From NCBI GenBank assembly GCA_036389395.1, contig DASVPY010000052.1:62001-126000 (forward strand): a stretch of 64,000 nucleotides of DNA. The letters are read 5' to 3'. Both the position numbers and the translations under genes were made by a program. Positions 9,477 through 18,228 of the stretch are shown here, piece after piece. Below the pieces are notes generated by a model. The model was not told where the DNA came from and searched no databases. It was given only the letters and a program-made list of their open reading frames with translations. How positions within the stretch are numbered: position 1 is the first letter of the stretch; every line of letters begins with the position of its first letter. The DNA is from QHXQ01 sp036389395. GTDB lineage: Bacteria > Acidobacteriota > Blastocatellia > Pyrinomonadales > Pyrinomonadaceae.

Positions 9477-9550
9477 GGTCTCTGGTCATCAAAATTGCGG
9501 GAGAGTCCGCATCACGACGAGTTCAGAGACCAAGGGCAGAGAAGCTGCCC
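9477..9550 (-). terminator. Nested hairpins downstream of permease copy 2
   Basis: GGTCTCTG (9477-9484) pairs with CAGAGACC (9524-9531). Beside it, GGGCAG (9534-9539) pairs with CTGCCC (9545-9550). Both lie after the permease stop at 9593, read on the minus strand. No strong T-run follows, so a terminator role is only likely. Confidence 0.4.
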
Positions 9551-9592
9551 CTGTTTGAACAAGCGCCGGCCTGCGCTGTCGAAGTCCGCCGC

Positions 9593-12340
9593 TCATTCGT
9601 GACGCAGCGCGATCAACGGATCGACTTTCGTCGCCCGCCGGGCCGGGACGTAGCAGGCCATGAGCGCCACCGCCGTGAGGAAGAGCGCGACGGCGGCGTA
9701 GGTCAGCGGGTCGGTGGGGGAGATGCCGTAGAGCAGGCTGCGCATGAGTCTCATGCAGGCCGCCGAGATGAGCAGCCCCGTGAGCGTACCCACCGCGGCG
9801 AGCGCCAGGCCGTCGGTGAGGATCATGCGCCGCACACTACCGCGGCCCGCGCCGAGCGCCATGCGGATGCCGATCTCTTTCGTCCGGCCCGCGACCGCGT
9901 AGGCCATCACCCCGTACAGGCCGACGGCGGCGAGCAGCAGCGCCAGCGCCCCGACGACGGCCGAGGCCCAGATGACGAGCTTCGTCTCGCCCACGCGCCG
10001 CGCGATCAATTCGTCGAGTCGGGTCACGCCATCAACGGAGAGGTCGGGGTCAACCGCACCCGCGGCAGCTCGCACCGCCTTCGAGAGCGTCGCCAGATCG
10101 CCCGCGGCGTGGACGACGAGGTTGGCCGGCCAGAACCCGCTCTGCTTGATCTGCCTGATCGGTCGGTACGCGAAGTAGCGCGGCCGCTCCGAGGGCCAGA
10201 TGTACTTGGTGTCCCTGACCACGCCGACGACTTCCAGCGGCTTAGGCTTCCCCGTCATCGGCTCGCGCTCGATCAACCTTCGGCCGAGCGCCTGTCCGCC
10301 CGGCGCGAGTCGGCGGGCCAACGTCTCGTTGACGACGACCACGTCCGGGGCTGAGGCGTCGTCCCGTTCGGCGAAGTCGCGCCCGGCCAAGAGCGGAATC
10401 CCCAGCGTCTCGAAGTAGCGTGTGTCCACCGTGTTCAGGTAGAGCGAGCCGGGCTGATCGAGCGCGTAAACGGCCGCGCCGTTCTCCGTGAACACGTCGG
10501 CCTGCTGCCCCGGCGTTTCCCCTTCGACCTCCAGCGTGACGACCATCGTGCCCCCGGCCAACGGCACGATCTGCGCCATCGTGGCGGAGCGGACGCCCGG
10601 CAGCTCGCGCACCTTACCCAGCAACTGTTCGCCGACGAGTCTCTGCCGCGCCTCGTCGTAACCGAGCGCCGCCAGATCGACGCCCGCCACGTAACGATCT
10701 GCGACGGGGAAGCCGTAGCCGGAAACTTCGGCCAGACGCATGTTCCTGAACAGCAGCCCGACCGGGATCAACAGGAGCGCCGAGATTGCGACCTGCGTCA
10801 CCACCAGCGCGTTGCGCAAGTTGAGTCGCCGGCGACCCGGCCTGCGCACCGTCGTCTCGGCTTTGAGGTCGGAGATGACATCAATCTTGGAAGCCTGGAG
10901 GGCCGGGACGAGACCGAAGGCCACGCACGTGGAGACCGCCAGCAGCAGCGTGTAAAGGAGCATCCGCCAGTCAACGCTCAGATCGAGTGTGACACTCGCC
11001 AGTTCGGCCGGCGAGTGACGAGACAGCAGAGACAGTAAAAGGTCGCCGGCCCAGCGCGACAGGAGCAGCCCCGCGGCCGCGCCGAGCAGGGACAGGATGA
11101 GGCTCTCGGTCAGCAACTGTCGGACGATGCGCGCCCGGCCCGCCCCCAACGCGAGGCGCACGGCGATCTCGCGTCGGCGCTCGGCCGCACGGCCGAGCAG
11201 GAGGTTCGCGACGTTCGCGCACGCGGCCAGCAGCACCAGCCCCATGACCGCCAGGACGGCGGCGACGCCCAGCCACGACTGCCGCCGATCCATCGGCCCC
11301 ATCTCGACGGCCGTCGCACGCGAGACCCCGCGCGGCGTGGACGGTTGCTCGCCGGGGTTGTCGGTGAAGAGCCGTACCTTCTGAACTTGATCTTGCTGCG
11401 CGGCGACGACCGCCACCGCGGCCTGCGCTTGCGCGAGGCTGACCTCGGGCCTGAGCCTGCCGATCACATGCACCTGATAGCTGTCCGGGTGCGTGAGCCG
11501 GTTGCCTTCCGGGCGGAGCAATGCTTCCGCCGCGAACGGAATCCACAGGTCGTGGCGGCGGCCGAGCGAGACCCCGTTAAACTCCCGCGGGGCCACGCCG
11601 ATGATCGTGAACGGCACGCGGCGCAGGTAAAACGTCTTGCCGACGACGGCGGGGTCAGCGCCGAACCTGCCTTGCCACAACCCGTGGCTGATGACCGCGA
11701 CGGCGGCCGCGGCCGGCCGCGCGCCTTCGTCGGCCGAGAAGGCGCGCCCGAGCGCGGGGCGCACGCCGAGCACGTCGAAGTAGTTGCCGCTGACGAGCGC
11801 GACATCGGCGCGCGCGGCAGCGTCGCCCGCGGCCAACTGGAAGCTGTCGAAGTCGTAAGCGGCCAGCCCGCGGAAGACTTGGGCGCGCTCGTTAAAAGCC
11901 AGGTAGTCGGAATAGGCGGGGAGGTTGTCGTCCTGTATGCGAACTAACTCGGCGTGGTCGGGCAGCGGGAGCGGGCGCAACATCACGGCGTTGACGAAGC
12001 CGAAGACGGTGGCGTTGACGCTGATGCCGAGGGCCAGCGAAAGGATACTCACGACGGTGAAGGCGGGACTCTTCGCCAGGACGCGCCGGGCGTAGCGCAA
12101 GTCTTGCAGCAGCTCCTCTAACCAGCGCACGCCGCGCACGTCGCGGCACTCCTCTCTCATACGCTCCGCGCCGCCGAACCCCACCAGCGCCGCGCGCCGC
12201 GCCTCGCCCGCGTCCATCCCGCGGGCGAGGTTCTGTTCGATCTCCTTCTCGATGTGGAAGCGCAACTCCTCGTCGAGTTCGCGCTCCATCTCCTCACGCT
12301 TGAGTAGGGCGCGTATCCGCCTCGTCAATGCTTTCATCAT
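9593..12340 (-). CDS. Orphan MacB/FtsX-type ABC permease (ADOP family), copy 2
   Basis: A protein of about 915 residues with the same architecture as the copy at 6247-9033: an N-terminal ELDEELRFHIEKEIEQNLARG segment, KSPAFTVVSILSLALGISVN transmembrane helix, two MacB cores, two FtsX blocks (VLLAACANVANLLLGRAAER; LAAVGLYGVMAYAVAGRTKE) and the ending CYVPARRATKVDPLIALRHE. No ATPase gene is adjacent. The ATG at 12340 is favoured because GGAAGG lies upstream; a GTG at 12361 that overlaps the padR stop is the alternative. The two copies are diverged paralogues arranged in tandem, each behind its own padR. Confidence 0.9.
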   Translation of the reverse strand: MMKALTRRIRALLKREEMERELDEELRFHIEKEIEQNLARGMDAGEARRAALVGFGGAERMREECRDVRGVRWLEELLQDLRYARRVLAKSPAFTVVSILSLALGISVNATVFGFVNAVMLRPLPLPDHAELVRIQDDNLPAYSDYLAFNERAQVFRGLAAYDFDSFQLAAGDAAARADVALVSGNYFDVLGVRPALGRAFSADEGARPAAAAVAVISHGLWQGRFGADPAVVGKTFYLRRVPFTIIGVAPREFNGVSLGRRHDLWIPFAAEALLRPEGNRLTHPDSYQVHVIGRLRPEVSLAQAQAAVAVVAAQQDQVQKVRLFTDNPGEQPSTPRGVSRATAVEMGPMDRRQSWLGVAAVLAVMGLVLLAACANVANLLLGRAAERRREIAVRLALGAGRARIVRQLLTESLILSLLGAAAGLLLSRWAGDLLLSLLSRHSPAELASVTLDLSVDWRMLLYTLLLAVSTCVAFGLVPALQASKIDVISDLKAETTVRRPGRRRLNLRNALVVTQVAISALLLIPVGLLFRNMRLAEVSGYGFPVADRYVAGVDLAALGYDEARQRLVGEQLLGKVRELPGVRSATMAQIVPLAGGTMVVTLEVEGETPGQQADVFTENGAAVYALDQPGSLYLNTVDTRYFETLGIPLLAGRDFAERDDASAPDVVVVNETLARRLAPGGQALGRRLIEREPMTGKPKPLEVVGVVRDTKYIWPSERPRYFAYRPIRQIKQSGFWPANLVVHAAGDLATLSKAVRAAAGAVDPDLSVDGVTRLDELIARRVGETKLVIWASAVVGALALLLAAVGLYGVMAYAVAGRTKEIGIRMALGAGRGSVRRMILTDGLALAAVGTLTGLLISAACMRLMRSLLYGISPTDPLTYAAVALFLTAVALMACYVPARRATKVDPLIALRHE

Positions 12341-12357
12341 GGGGGCCGCCCCTTCCT

Positions 12358-12687
12358 TCACGCGTTCTCAAGTATCAGACTGACGGCGCGCGAGAAGCGC
12401 TCCCAGGTCTCGGTGTCGGCGGTCAACTGCCGCCGCCCGGCGGCGGTCAGCTTGTAGAACTTGGCCCGCCGGTTGTTGTCCGACGCCCCCCACTCCGACG
12501 CGATCCGCCCCTGCGCCTCCAAGCGGTGGAGCGCCGGGTAGAGCGAGCCTTGGTTGACGGAGAGGACTTCGCGCGAGAGCTGCCGGATGCGCTGCGCGAT
12601 GTCCCAGCCGTGGGTCGGGCCGGCCTGGAGCGTCTTCAGGATCAGCAGGTCGAGCGTCCCCTGCAACAGGTCTGTCTTCTTGTCCAT
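12358..12687 (-). CDS. PadR-family transcriptional regulator, copy 2
   Basis: A 109-residue PadR protein: KKTDLLQGTLDLLILKTLQ, HGWDIAQRIRQLSREVLSV, QGSLYPALHRLEAQGRI and RRAKFYKLTAAGRRQL. It ends within a few bases of permease copy 2 and is presumably its repressor. AGGAGA lies directly before the ATG. The region between start and promoter holds two overlapping palindromes, giving the clearest regulatory arrangement in the window. Confidence 0.92.
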   Translation of the reverse strand: MDKKTDLLQGTLDLLILKTLQAGPTHGWDIAQRIRQLSREVLSVNQGSLYPALHRLEAQGRIASEWGASDNNRRAKFYKLTAAGRRQLTADTETWERFSRAVSLILENA

Positions 12688-12695
12688 ACGTCTCC

Positions 12696-12747
12696 TGTAG
12701 ATAATCTACAAGGATAGCTTGTACACCCCTCTCTTGTAGAATGTCAA
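12696..12747 (-). promoter_or_regulatory. Promoter and two overlapping palindromes before padR copy 2
   Basis: Read on the minus strand: TTGACA (12747-12742), an 18-base spacer, then TACAAG as a possible -10. The -10 is one arm of TACAAG-N5-CTTGTA (12707-12723). This overlaps a perfect 15-base palindrome, TGTAGATAATCTACA (12696-12710), which abuts the ribosome site. A repressor bound here would cover both promoter and ribosome site. Positions are read directly; function is inferred. Confidence 0.6.
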
Positions 12748-12771
12748 CAGGAAAAGGTGGGCGGGAACTTG

Positions 12772-15393
12772 TTAAAGCGCGGCGACGCGCCGCGCCAACT
12801 CTTCGGCGATCTCCGCCGGGGCGCGTTCGGGGGCGAACCTGACCGGCGGGCCGAACACGACCCTGATCATGCCGGGGCCGGCGAAACGTCGGCCTTGCCG
12901 CTTGAGTTCGTACAGGCCGTCGAGCTTCACCGGCACGACCGGCACGCCCAGCCCGCGCGCGAGCAAGCCGATCCCGCTCTTGAAACGGCCCATCTGCATC
13001 TGCCCGCGCGGCGCGCGCTCGCCTTCGGGGAAGATGAGCACACTCTCGCCCCTGTCCACACACGCGCCCGCGTAAGCAAAGCCTTGGCGGAAGCCGCTCT
13101 GCTTGGGCAGCGGGAAGACTTGAAAGAAGGTGACGACTAGGACGTACTGGGCGAGCAGCCGCAGCCGCGTGAGCCGACCCGTGCCGGCCGGCGGGTGCAG
13201 CCAGCCGCGCAGACGTTCGCCGTCCATCGCGATGGCGAGGCGCGGGCGCAGGCGGGCGGGCAGTGCTGCCAGGACGAGCGCCTGATCGGCCAGGCTGACG
13301 TGGTTGGCGACGTAGAGGACAGGCTCGTTGAGACTTTCGACGTGCGCGCGCCCCGCGACGCGCAGCCGGCTCATGACTAACGTGAGCGGCAGGATGATCG
13401 TGTAAAAGAGCAGCGCGCGCAGCCAAGTGACGGGGAACCTGCGCGGCCAGCGCGGGTAAGGGTAGGGCGCGCCCGGCTCGTCCGCCTCGCCGCGGACGAG
13501 CCGCTCTACGTCGCCCACGGTCGTCGCCGCGGTGAAGGCCGTCTCGTCGAGTTCGACCCCGTAACGGTCTTCGAGCGCGCTCAGTAGCTCGACGCGCCCG
13601 AGCGAGTCGAGCTTCAGGCTGGTCGTGAGATTTGCCGCCGCGTCGAGTTGGCCCGGCTGGGGCGCGCTGCCGCTGATGCGGCTGGCCTCGGCGATGATAA
13701 CCGAGGCGGTGGAGCGGTCGGGCGCGGGCGCGCCGCCGCGCGCCGAGCCGGTTTCCTCGCGCGCCCGGACGCCCTTGACCTGCATGCTGGCGGCCACGGC
13801 CGCCGCCACCGCGCGGCGGATCACCTTGTGCGTGGGCGTGCGCGGGAAGTCCGCCTCCGGCCAGACGACCCAGTGCCGAAGTTGTTGGTAATCGGCCAGG
13901 TCGCGGTTCGCGCCCGCGACGACGGTCTCGGCGCTCGCCGCCGCGTCGCGCAGCAGCAGCACCGCCAGCGGCTCGGGGCCGCGCGCGCCCTCCGTCGCGA
14001 CGACGCAACTGGCGCGCACGCCGGGCTGACGGTTGAGCGCCGCCTCCAAGTCTTCGGGGTAGACGTTCAGCCCGGCGGCCGTGACGATCACGTCCTTCTT
14101 GCGGCCTTTGAAGTAGATGTTGCCGGCCGCGTCCATCTCGCCCAAGTCACCCGTCGCCAGCCACTCGCCCGCGCGCGCGTCGAGGCCGCCGGCCTCCGAC
14201 CAGTAGCCGGGCGAGACGCTCGCGCCCCGCACCATGATCTCGCCCGTCTCGTCGAGCCGCACCTCGTAGCCCGGCAGCAGCTTGCCGACCGAGCCGCGGC
14301 GCTGCTTGAACGGGTGGGTGACGGTGATGAGCGACGCCGTCTCCGTCATGCCGTAGCCTTGCAGCACGGCGAAGCCGAGCCTGCGCCAGAAGAGTTCCGT
14401 CCGCTCGTCGAGCGTCGCGCCGCCGGAGACGAACGCCCAGCACTTCCAGCCGAAGCGTCGGTGCACGCGGCGGAACAGCCACCAGCGGCGCAAGGCGCTC
14501 GCGCCCGCCGCCGCCTCAAACCGCGCGCGCAACTCGTCCGCGCGCCCGCGCGCCTCATACTCGCGCTCGACCCATTCGCGCAGCAGTTCGAGCACGCGCG
14601 GCACGAGGACGACGACGGAGACGCGGTTCTGCCTGACGGTGCGGGCAATCTCCGCGGGGTTCAGCGACTGCCGGAAATGCACCTCGCCGCCGAGCAGTTG
14701 CGGCACGAAGAGACCCATGAACTGGCCGAAGACGTGGCTTAAAGGGACGAGGTTGAGGAAGCGGAGCGGACGCACGAGCCGCGCCCAGCGCGCATACTTT
14801 TTGATCTCAGCTTCGAGCGGCAACAGGTTGGCGAGCACGTTGCGGTGCGTGAGGACGACGCCCTTCGGCACCTGCGTAGTGCCGGACGTGAACATGATTT
14901 CGCACACCGTCTCGCCGTTGACGGCCGGCGTCGGGTAAGCGTCGGCCGCGTGGCGGCCGACGATCTCGGCCAGTTGATCGAGCCGGAGTGGCGGCGTGCC
15001 TCGGTGCTCCGCCGCGGCCGTGCCGGCGGCGGCCACCACCAGTCTCGCGGCCGTCTGGCGCTGCACGGCGGCGGCGAACTCCGCCGTACAGTCCGCGTCG
15101 AGCGGCACGACCACGGCCCCGCGCAGCAGGCAGCCCCAGAACGCGGCCGCCCACTCAGGACTGTTCTCGCCGCTGAGGAGCACGCGCTCGCCCGGCGCGA
15201 CGCCGCGCGCCTCCAGCTCGCGCGCGAACCGGTTGGCGGTCTGCGCCAGTTGTTCGTAAGACCAGCGCGCCGTGCGCAGCCCGCGCCGATGCACGAACAC
15301 GAGCGCGCCCCCTCTGCGGGCGTGCTCGTGCAGGTAGCTCAAGACAGTGCTGCGCGCGCTCAACGTCACCGGCCGCAGTCTACATGAAGTCAA
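12772..15393 (-). CDS. Acyl-activating enzyme / acyl carrier protein / acylglycerophosphate acyltransferase fusion
   Basis: A protein of up to 873 residues with three domains. Residues about 1-540 are an AMP-binding acyl-CoA/acyl-ACP synthetase (FTSGTTQVPKG 168-178, QGYGMTETA 345-353, TGDLGEMD 414-421). Residues about 560-640 are an ACP domain with the phosphopantetheine serine in LDSLGR (Ser597). Residues 650-873 are a PlsC-type acyltransferase with NHVSLAD (697-703) and FPEGER (788-793). Known relatives such as Aas activate a fatty acid, hold it on ACP and pass it to a lysophospholipid. Here an ACP is built in, suggesting intramolecular hand-over. The start is uncertain: TTG at 15393 or GTG at 15369, neither with a clear ribosome site. 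Confidence 0.88.
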   Translation of the reverse strand: MTSCRLRPVTLSARSTVLSYLHEHARRGGALVFVHRRGLRTARWSYEQLAQTANRFARELEARGVAPGERVLLSGENSPEWAAAFWGCLLRGAVVVPLDADCTAEFAAAVQRQTAARLVVAAAGTAAAEHRGTPPLRLDQLAEIVGRHAADAYPTPAVNGETVCEIMFTSGTTQVPKGVVLTHRNVLANLLPLEAEIKKYARWARLVRPLRFLNLVPLSHVFGQFMGLFVPQLLGGEVHFRQSLNPAEIARTVRQNRVSVVVLVPRVLELLREWVEREYEARGRADELRARFEAAAGASALRRWWLFRRVHRRFGWKCWAFVSGGATLDERTELFWRRLGFAVLQGYGMTETASLITVTHPFKQRRGSVGKLLPGYEVRLDETGEIMVRGASVSPGYWSEAGGLDARAGEWLATGDLGEMDAAGNIYFKGRKKDVIVTAAGLNVYPEDLEAALNRQPGVRASCVVATEGARGPEPLAVLLLRDAAASAETVVAGANRDLADYQQLRHWVVWPEADFPRTPTHKVIRRAVAAAVAASMQVKGVRAREETGSARGGAPAPDRSTASVIIAEASRISGSAPQPGQLDAAANLTTSLKLDSLGRVELLSALEDRYGVELDETAFTAATTVGDVERLVRGEADEPGAPYPYPRWPRRFPVTWLRALLFYTIILPLTLVMSRLRVAGRAHVESLNEPVLYVANHVSLADQALVLAALPARLRPRLAIAMDGERLRGWLHPPAGTGRLTRLRLLAQYVLVVTFFQVFPLPKQSGFRQGFAYAGACVDRGESVLIFPEGERAPRGQMQMGRFKSGIGLLARGLGVPVVPVKLDGLYELKRQGRRFAGPGMIRVVFGPPVRFAPERAPAEIAEELARRVAAL

Positions 15394-15497
15394 GGGGAAA
15401 CTCGTCAGGTAGCGGCGCAGAAATCACTATCCCGACTGTACGCGCCCTGCTGTCGCACTGGGCCCGCCACAAAGGCCGCGAGCTTGGGCCGCCGGGA

Positions 15498-17573
15498 TTA
15501 CCTTCGGGCCGTGTCCACCTTCGACAATTCCGAGAAGCGCAGGCCCGTGGCCCGCTCGATCTCTTCGATGGGCACTTGCTTCTGGTCGTAGTTGCCGAAG
15601 TCTATCTCTTCGACGATGGGGCCGTGTGCTTCGATCTCGTCCGTCTGTTCGAGGATGAAGCCCGCGGCGTGCGGCCCCTCGTCGTCCACCCACGCGACTA
15701 TCTTCCAGAACGACTCGGGCACGCGCATCCCCTTCCTGCGTTCCGACGCGGGCACGTCCGGCTTCAGTTCGTTGAAGAACCTGTCGGTGCTGCGGAAGAC
15801 CGGCCCCGCGAAATACGAGAGCCTGTGCCCCGCCTTCGACTCGCGGCTGACGATGTCTTCGAGGTCGCCCCACTCGACGTTATTGAAGTTGGCGATCATC
15901 GGCGTCGCGTTCGTAATCGTGAACGAGTGTTCGTCGGCGTGCCTCATGGCCAGCTCGTCGTCGCCCCACATGGCGTCTTCGCGCTTGAAGAGGTGGCCGC
16001 GCTGCATGGCGCTGCTGAAGATGTTGTCGTCGGGCTGAAAACTCTCGTCCATGCGCGGGTCGAAGCTCCACTCGGGGCGCTTCGGCCTCTTGCCGTTCTT
16101 CTGCGGGTTCCAGAGTTTGCCGCCGTCTATGTTGCCCGCGGCGAAGAACGCCGTGCGCCGCACGCGGTTCATCATCAGACTGTAGTTGGCGTACTTGAGT
16201 TCCGTCTCGTCTGAGTCCTTGAGCGTAGCGAGTTCGCGCCCGACCTCGCTCGACATCTGCGGCAGGGGCACGGGGAAGTCTGCGCCGAGGAACGTCGGCA
16301 CGTACCCAGGCGCGCCCGCGAACTTGTTGCCGGGGCGGCGCGTTATCTCTTCGACCCCGCCGCCCTCCGTGCCCGGCAGCGAGGGCAGCATGATCGGGGT
16401 CGTGCGTTGGCTGACCGGCCCCGTACGCGGGTCGGTCGCCACCGCGCCGATGCGCTTGAGCGCCTCCTCCGCGTGCGCGTCGCCGTCCCGCTCCGCCTTC
16501 TCCTGGAGCGAGTTGTAGATGCGGCTGACGCGCGTGCCCTCGTTGGTTATGTAACGGAGCATCTCGCTCGAATCGCCCTCGGAGGCGGGCGTCTTGTCCC
16601 AGCGCAGCACGACGCGCTGGCCGTCTATGACGGCCGTCTCGGGCACGCCGCCGCGGTGGAGTGCTATGACGTACCACTGGTCGCTGCACACGGGCGAACC
16701 CGAAGACCCCTTCAGCGTGTCGGTCCCGTAGAAGAGCGAGACCTCGTTCTTCTGCGGGTCTACGCTGTCGGGCACGATGGGGAGGATGTAGTTGTCGCGG
16801 AGGGCTATCTTCTTCGGGCCGCCGCCCGGATGCTGGATGATATTCGCGGCCTGCCGCTGCGTCGGGTCAACCTTACCAGTCTGCTTGAAGAGGCGCAGGT
16901 AGCCGAACTGCGAGAGCGGGATGCCCGAAGACGTGCGCGGCGACACCGCGACGATGGCGTAGTCGAGCGCCTCGTCGTTGACGAACAGAGACTCGGGCCG
17001 CAAGCGGAACGACTTGGTCTCCAAGGGGTCGCCGTCTATCCCGTCCTCGTCGTCGAAGACGATGGAGGCGGCCGCGGCGTAGTCCTCGGTCTTGAGTACG
17101 TGCCAGTTGGTCATCATCAGCCCCGGCGCGATCATGAACCCCGTGGCGTCGCCCGCCTCCGTGGACGGGCTGTCGCTGATGCGAATCCGCCCCACGGCGC
17201 GCGCGGCCAGCAGCGCGATGTGCACGAAGCGCATGGGGCGCAGGTCGTTGTCGCGCTGAATGACCTCCGGCACGATGCCGCCGGGCGCGACGACCAGCGG
17301 GACGACGGCCTCGATCTGCGGCGGTTCGCCCATGCTCCGCGGCTCGGACGTGACGACCAGGACGGCGTCGGCGGCCGGCGCGGCCGCGGTCGCCTCGGGC
17401 CGCCTCGGGCGCACGCGCTCCGACGGCAGGCGGAAGTCTCTCTGGTGCCGCTTCGAGACGGCGGCGCGCTCCGCTTGAACCTCCTCCGGCATCGTCTTCG
17501 CTTTTATGAGCGCGCCTTTGTACCCTTCAAAGCGGGCCGCGGCCTTTTGGAGTTCGTGGAGGTTAATTGTCAT
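15498..17573 (-). CDS. Cytoplasmic trypsin-like serine protease fused to DNA/RNA non-specific endonuclease
   Basis: A 691-residue protein without a signal peptide. After an unrecognised N-terminal region (1-120) comes a trypsin/V8-like domain: GDATGFMIAPGLMMTNWHVL (His158), ALDYAIV (Asp204) and KGSSGSPV (Ser291), an intact triad. Residues about 450-685 are an EndoG/NUC1-type nuclease with QRGHL (His527) in place of the usual DRGH, and downstream ATPMIANFNNVEW carrying the expected metal-binding Asn. All key positions seem present, so both activities are plausible. Protease-nuclease fusions of this kind suggest a self-processing toxin or defence effector; that is inference. It stands alone on its strand. 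Confidence 0.85.
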   Translation of the reverse strand: MTINLHELQKAAARFEGYKGALIKAKTMPEEVQAERAAVSKRHQRDFRLPSERVRPRRPEATAAAPAADAVLVVTSEPRSMGEPPQIEAVVPLVVAPGGIVPEVIQRDNDLRPMRFVHIALLAARAVGRIRISDSPSTEAGDATGFMIAPGLMMTNWHVLKTEDYAAAASIVFDDEDGIDGDPLETKSFRLRPESLFVNDEALDYAIVAVSPRTSSGIPLSQFGYLRLFKQTGKVDPTQRQAANIIQHPGGGPKKIALRDNYILPIVPDSVDPQKNEVSLFYGTDTLKGSSGSPVCSDQWYVIALHRGGVPETAVIDGQRVVLRWDKTPASEGDSSEMLRYITNEGTRVSRIYNSLQEKAERDGDAHAEEALKRIGAVATDPRTGPVSQRTTPIMLPSLPGTEGGGVEEITRRPGNKFAGAPGYVPTFLGADFPVPLPQMSSEVGRELATLKDSDETELKYANYSLMMNRVRRTAFFAAGNIDGGKLWNPQKNGKRPKRPEWSFDPRMDESFQPDDNIFSSAMQRGHLFKREDAMWGDDELAMRHADEHSFTITNATPMIANFNNVEWGDLEDIVSRESKAGHRLSYFAGPVFRSTDRFFNELKPDVPASERRKGMRVPESFWKIVAWVDDEGPHAAGFILEQTDEIEAHGPIVEEIDFGNYDQKQVPIEEIERATGLRFSELSKVDTARR

Positions 17574-18228
17574 GGCGCATCATTCCTTTAGCTCGCGGCG
17601 GCCCGAAGCCGAGGCTCGACTCTGCCGTCTGTTTACCTTCATGTGGCGGCGTTATTACGTTACGCACCGTGCCGGGCCGGAACGTGTCGTTGATTTGACT
17701 TCTGCTTGTAACGCCTCTGTAGAGAGTGAGTGGAAGCAGGGCCGTGCGAAAGCGAGTCTCACTTCGGCAAGGGCGCTAGCGCGAAACCGGCGCACAATAT
17801 AGCCACCGATCCTAAAAGTCAATGGAAGAGCGCGGCCTTGTAAGTAGTACATGATAACCGCTGCATAGAGGATGACTTCCAGCCGACAGATTTGGAAAAG
17901 AGTGTCGCCGGGTCAGTGACCCCATCATCCCAAAGCTCATGATGCGACAGGTGGTTGTGCTGGATACAAAGCATCGAAGGCCGCGCCGAAAATTTTAACC
18001 TGCCCAATCACCCGCAGTATTTATATTTTGGCGGAAGTACTTCGAGTGCATTTCGCCAAGCAGCGACCCCGAACAGCGAAGCGACAAACGTCGCCCGACC
18101 CCGTGCATCACTCCTGCCAGGAAAAACGATTCCTGCAACGCCGCCCTCAACTGTCCCAAGGGATCGGTGTGGTGCTAGAATGCTCGGTCGTCAGCGGCCG
18201 CCCGTCTTTTCGGAAAGGCTCACCCGTT
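17574..18228. other. Intergenic region, 655 bases
   Basis: No gene is supported; frames are short and lack family features. GC is visibly lower than in the flanks. It contains a likely minus-strand promoter for the protease-nuclease (listed) and ends with the GGAAAGG ribosome site of the FG-GAP gene. The divergent layout suits promoters for both neighbours. Confidence 0.6.
17794..17822 (-). promoter_or_regulatory. Candidate sigma-70 promoter for the protease-nuclease gene
   Basis: On the minus strand, TTGACT (17822-17817), a 17-base spacer and TATTGT (17799-17794). It lies about 220 bases before the start codon, so the leader would be long. Read by eye from consensus. Confidence 0.4.
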
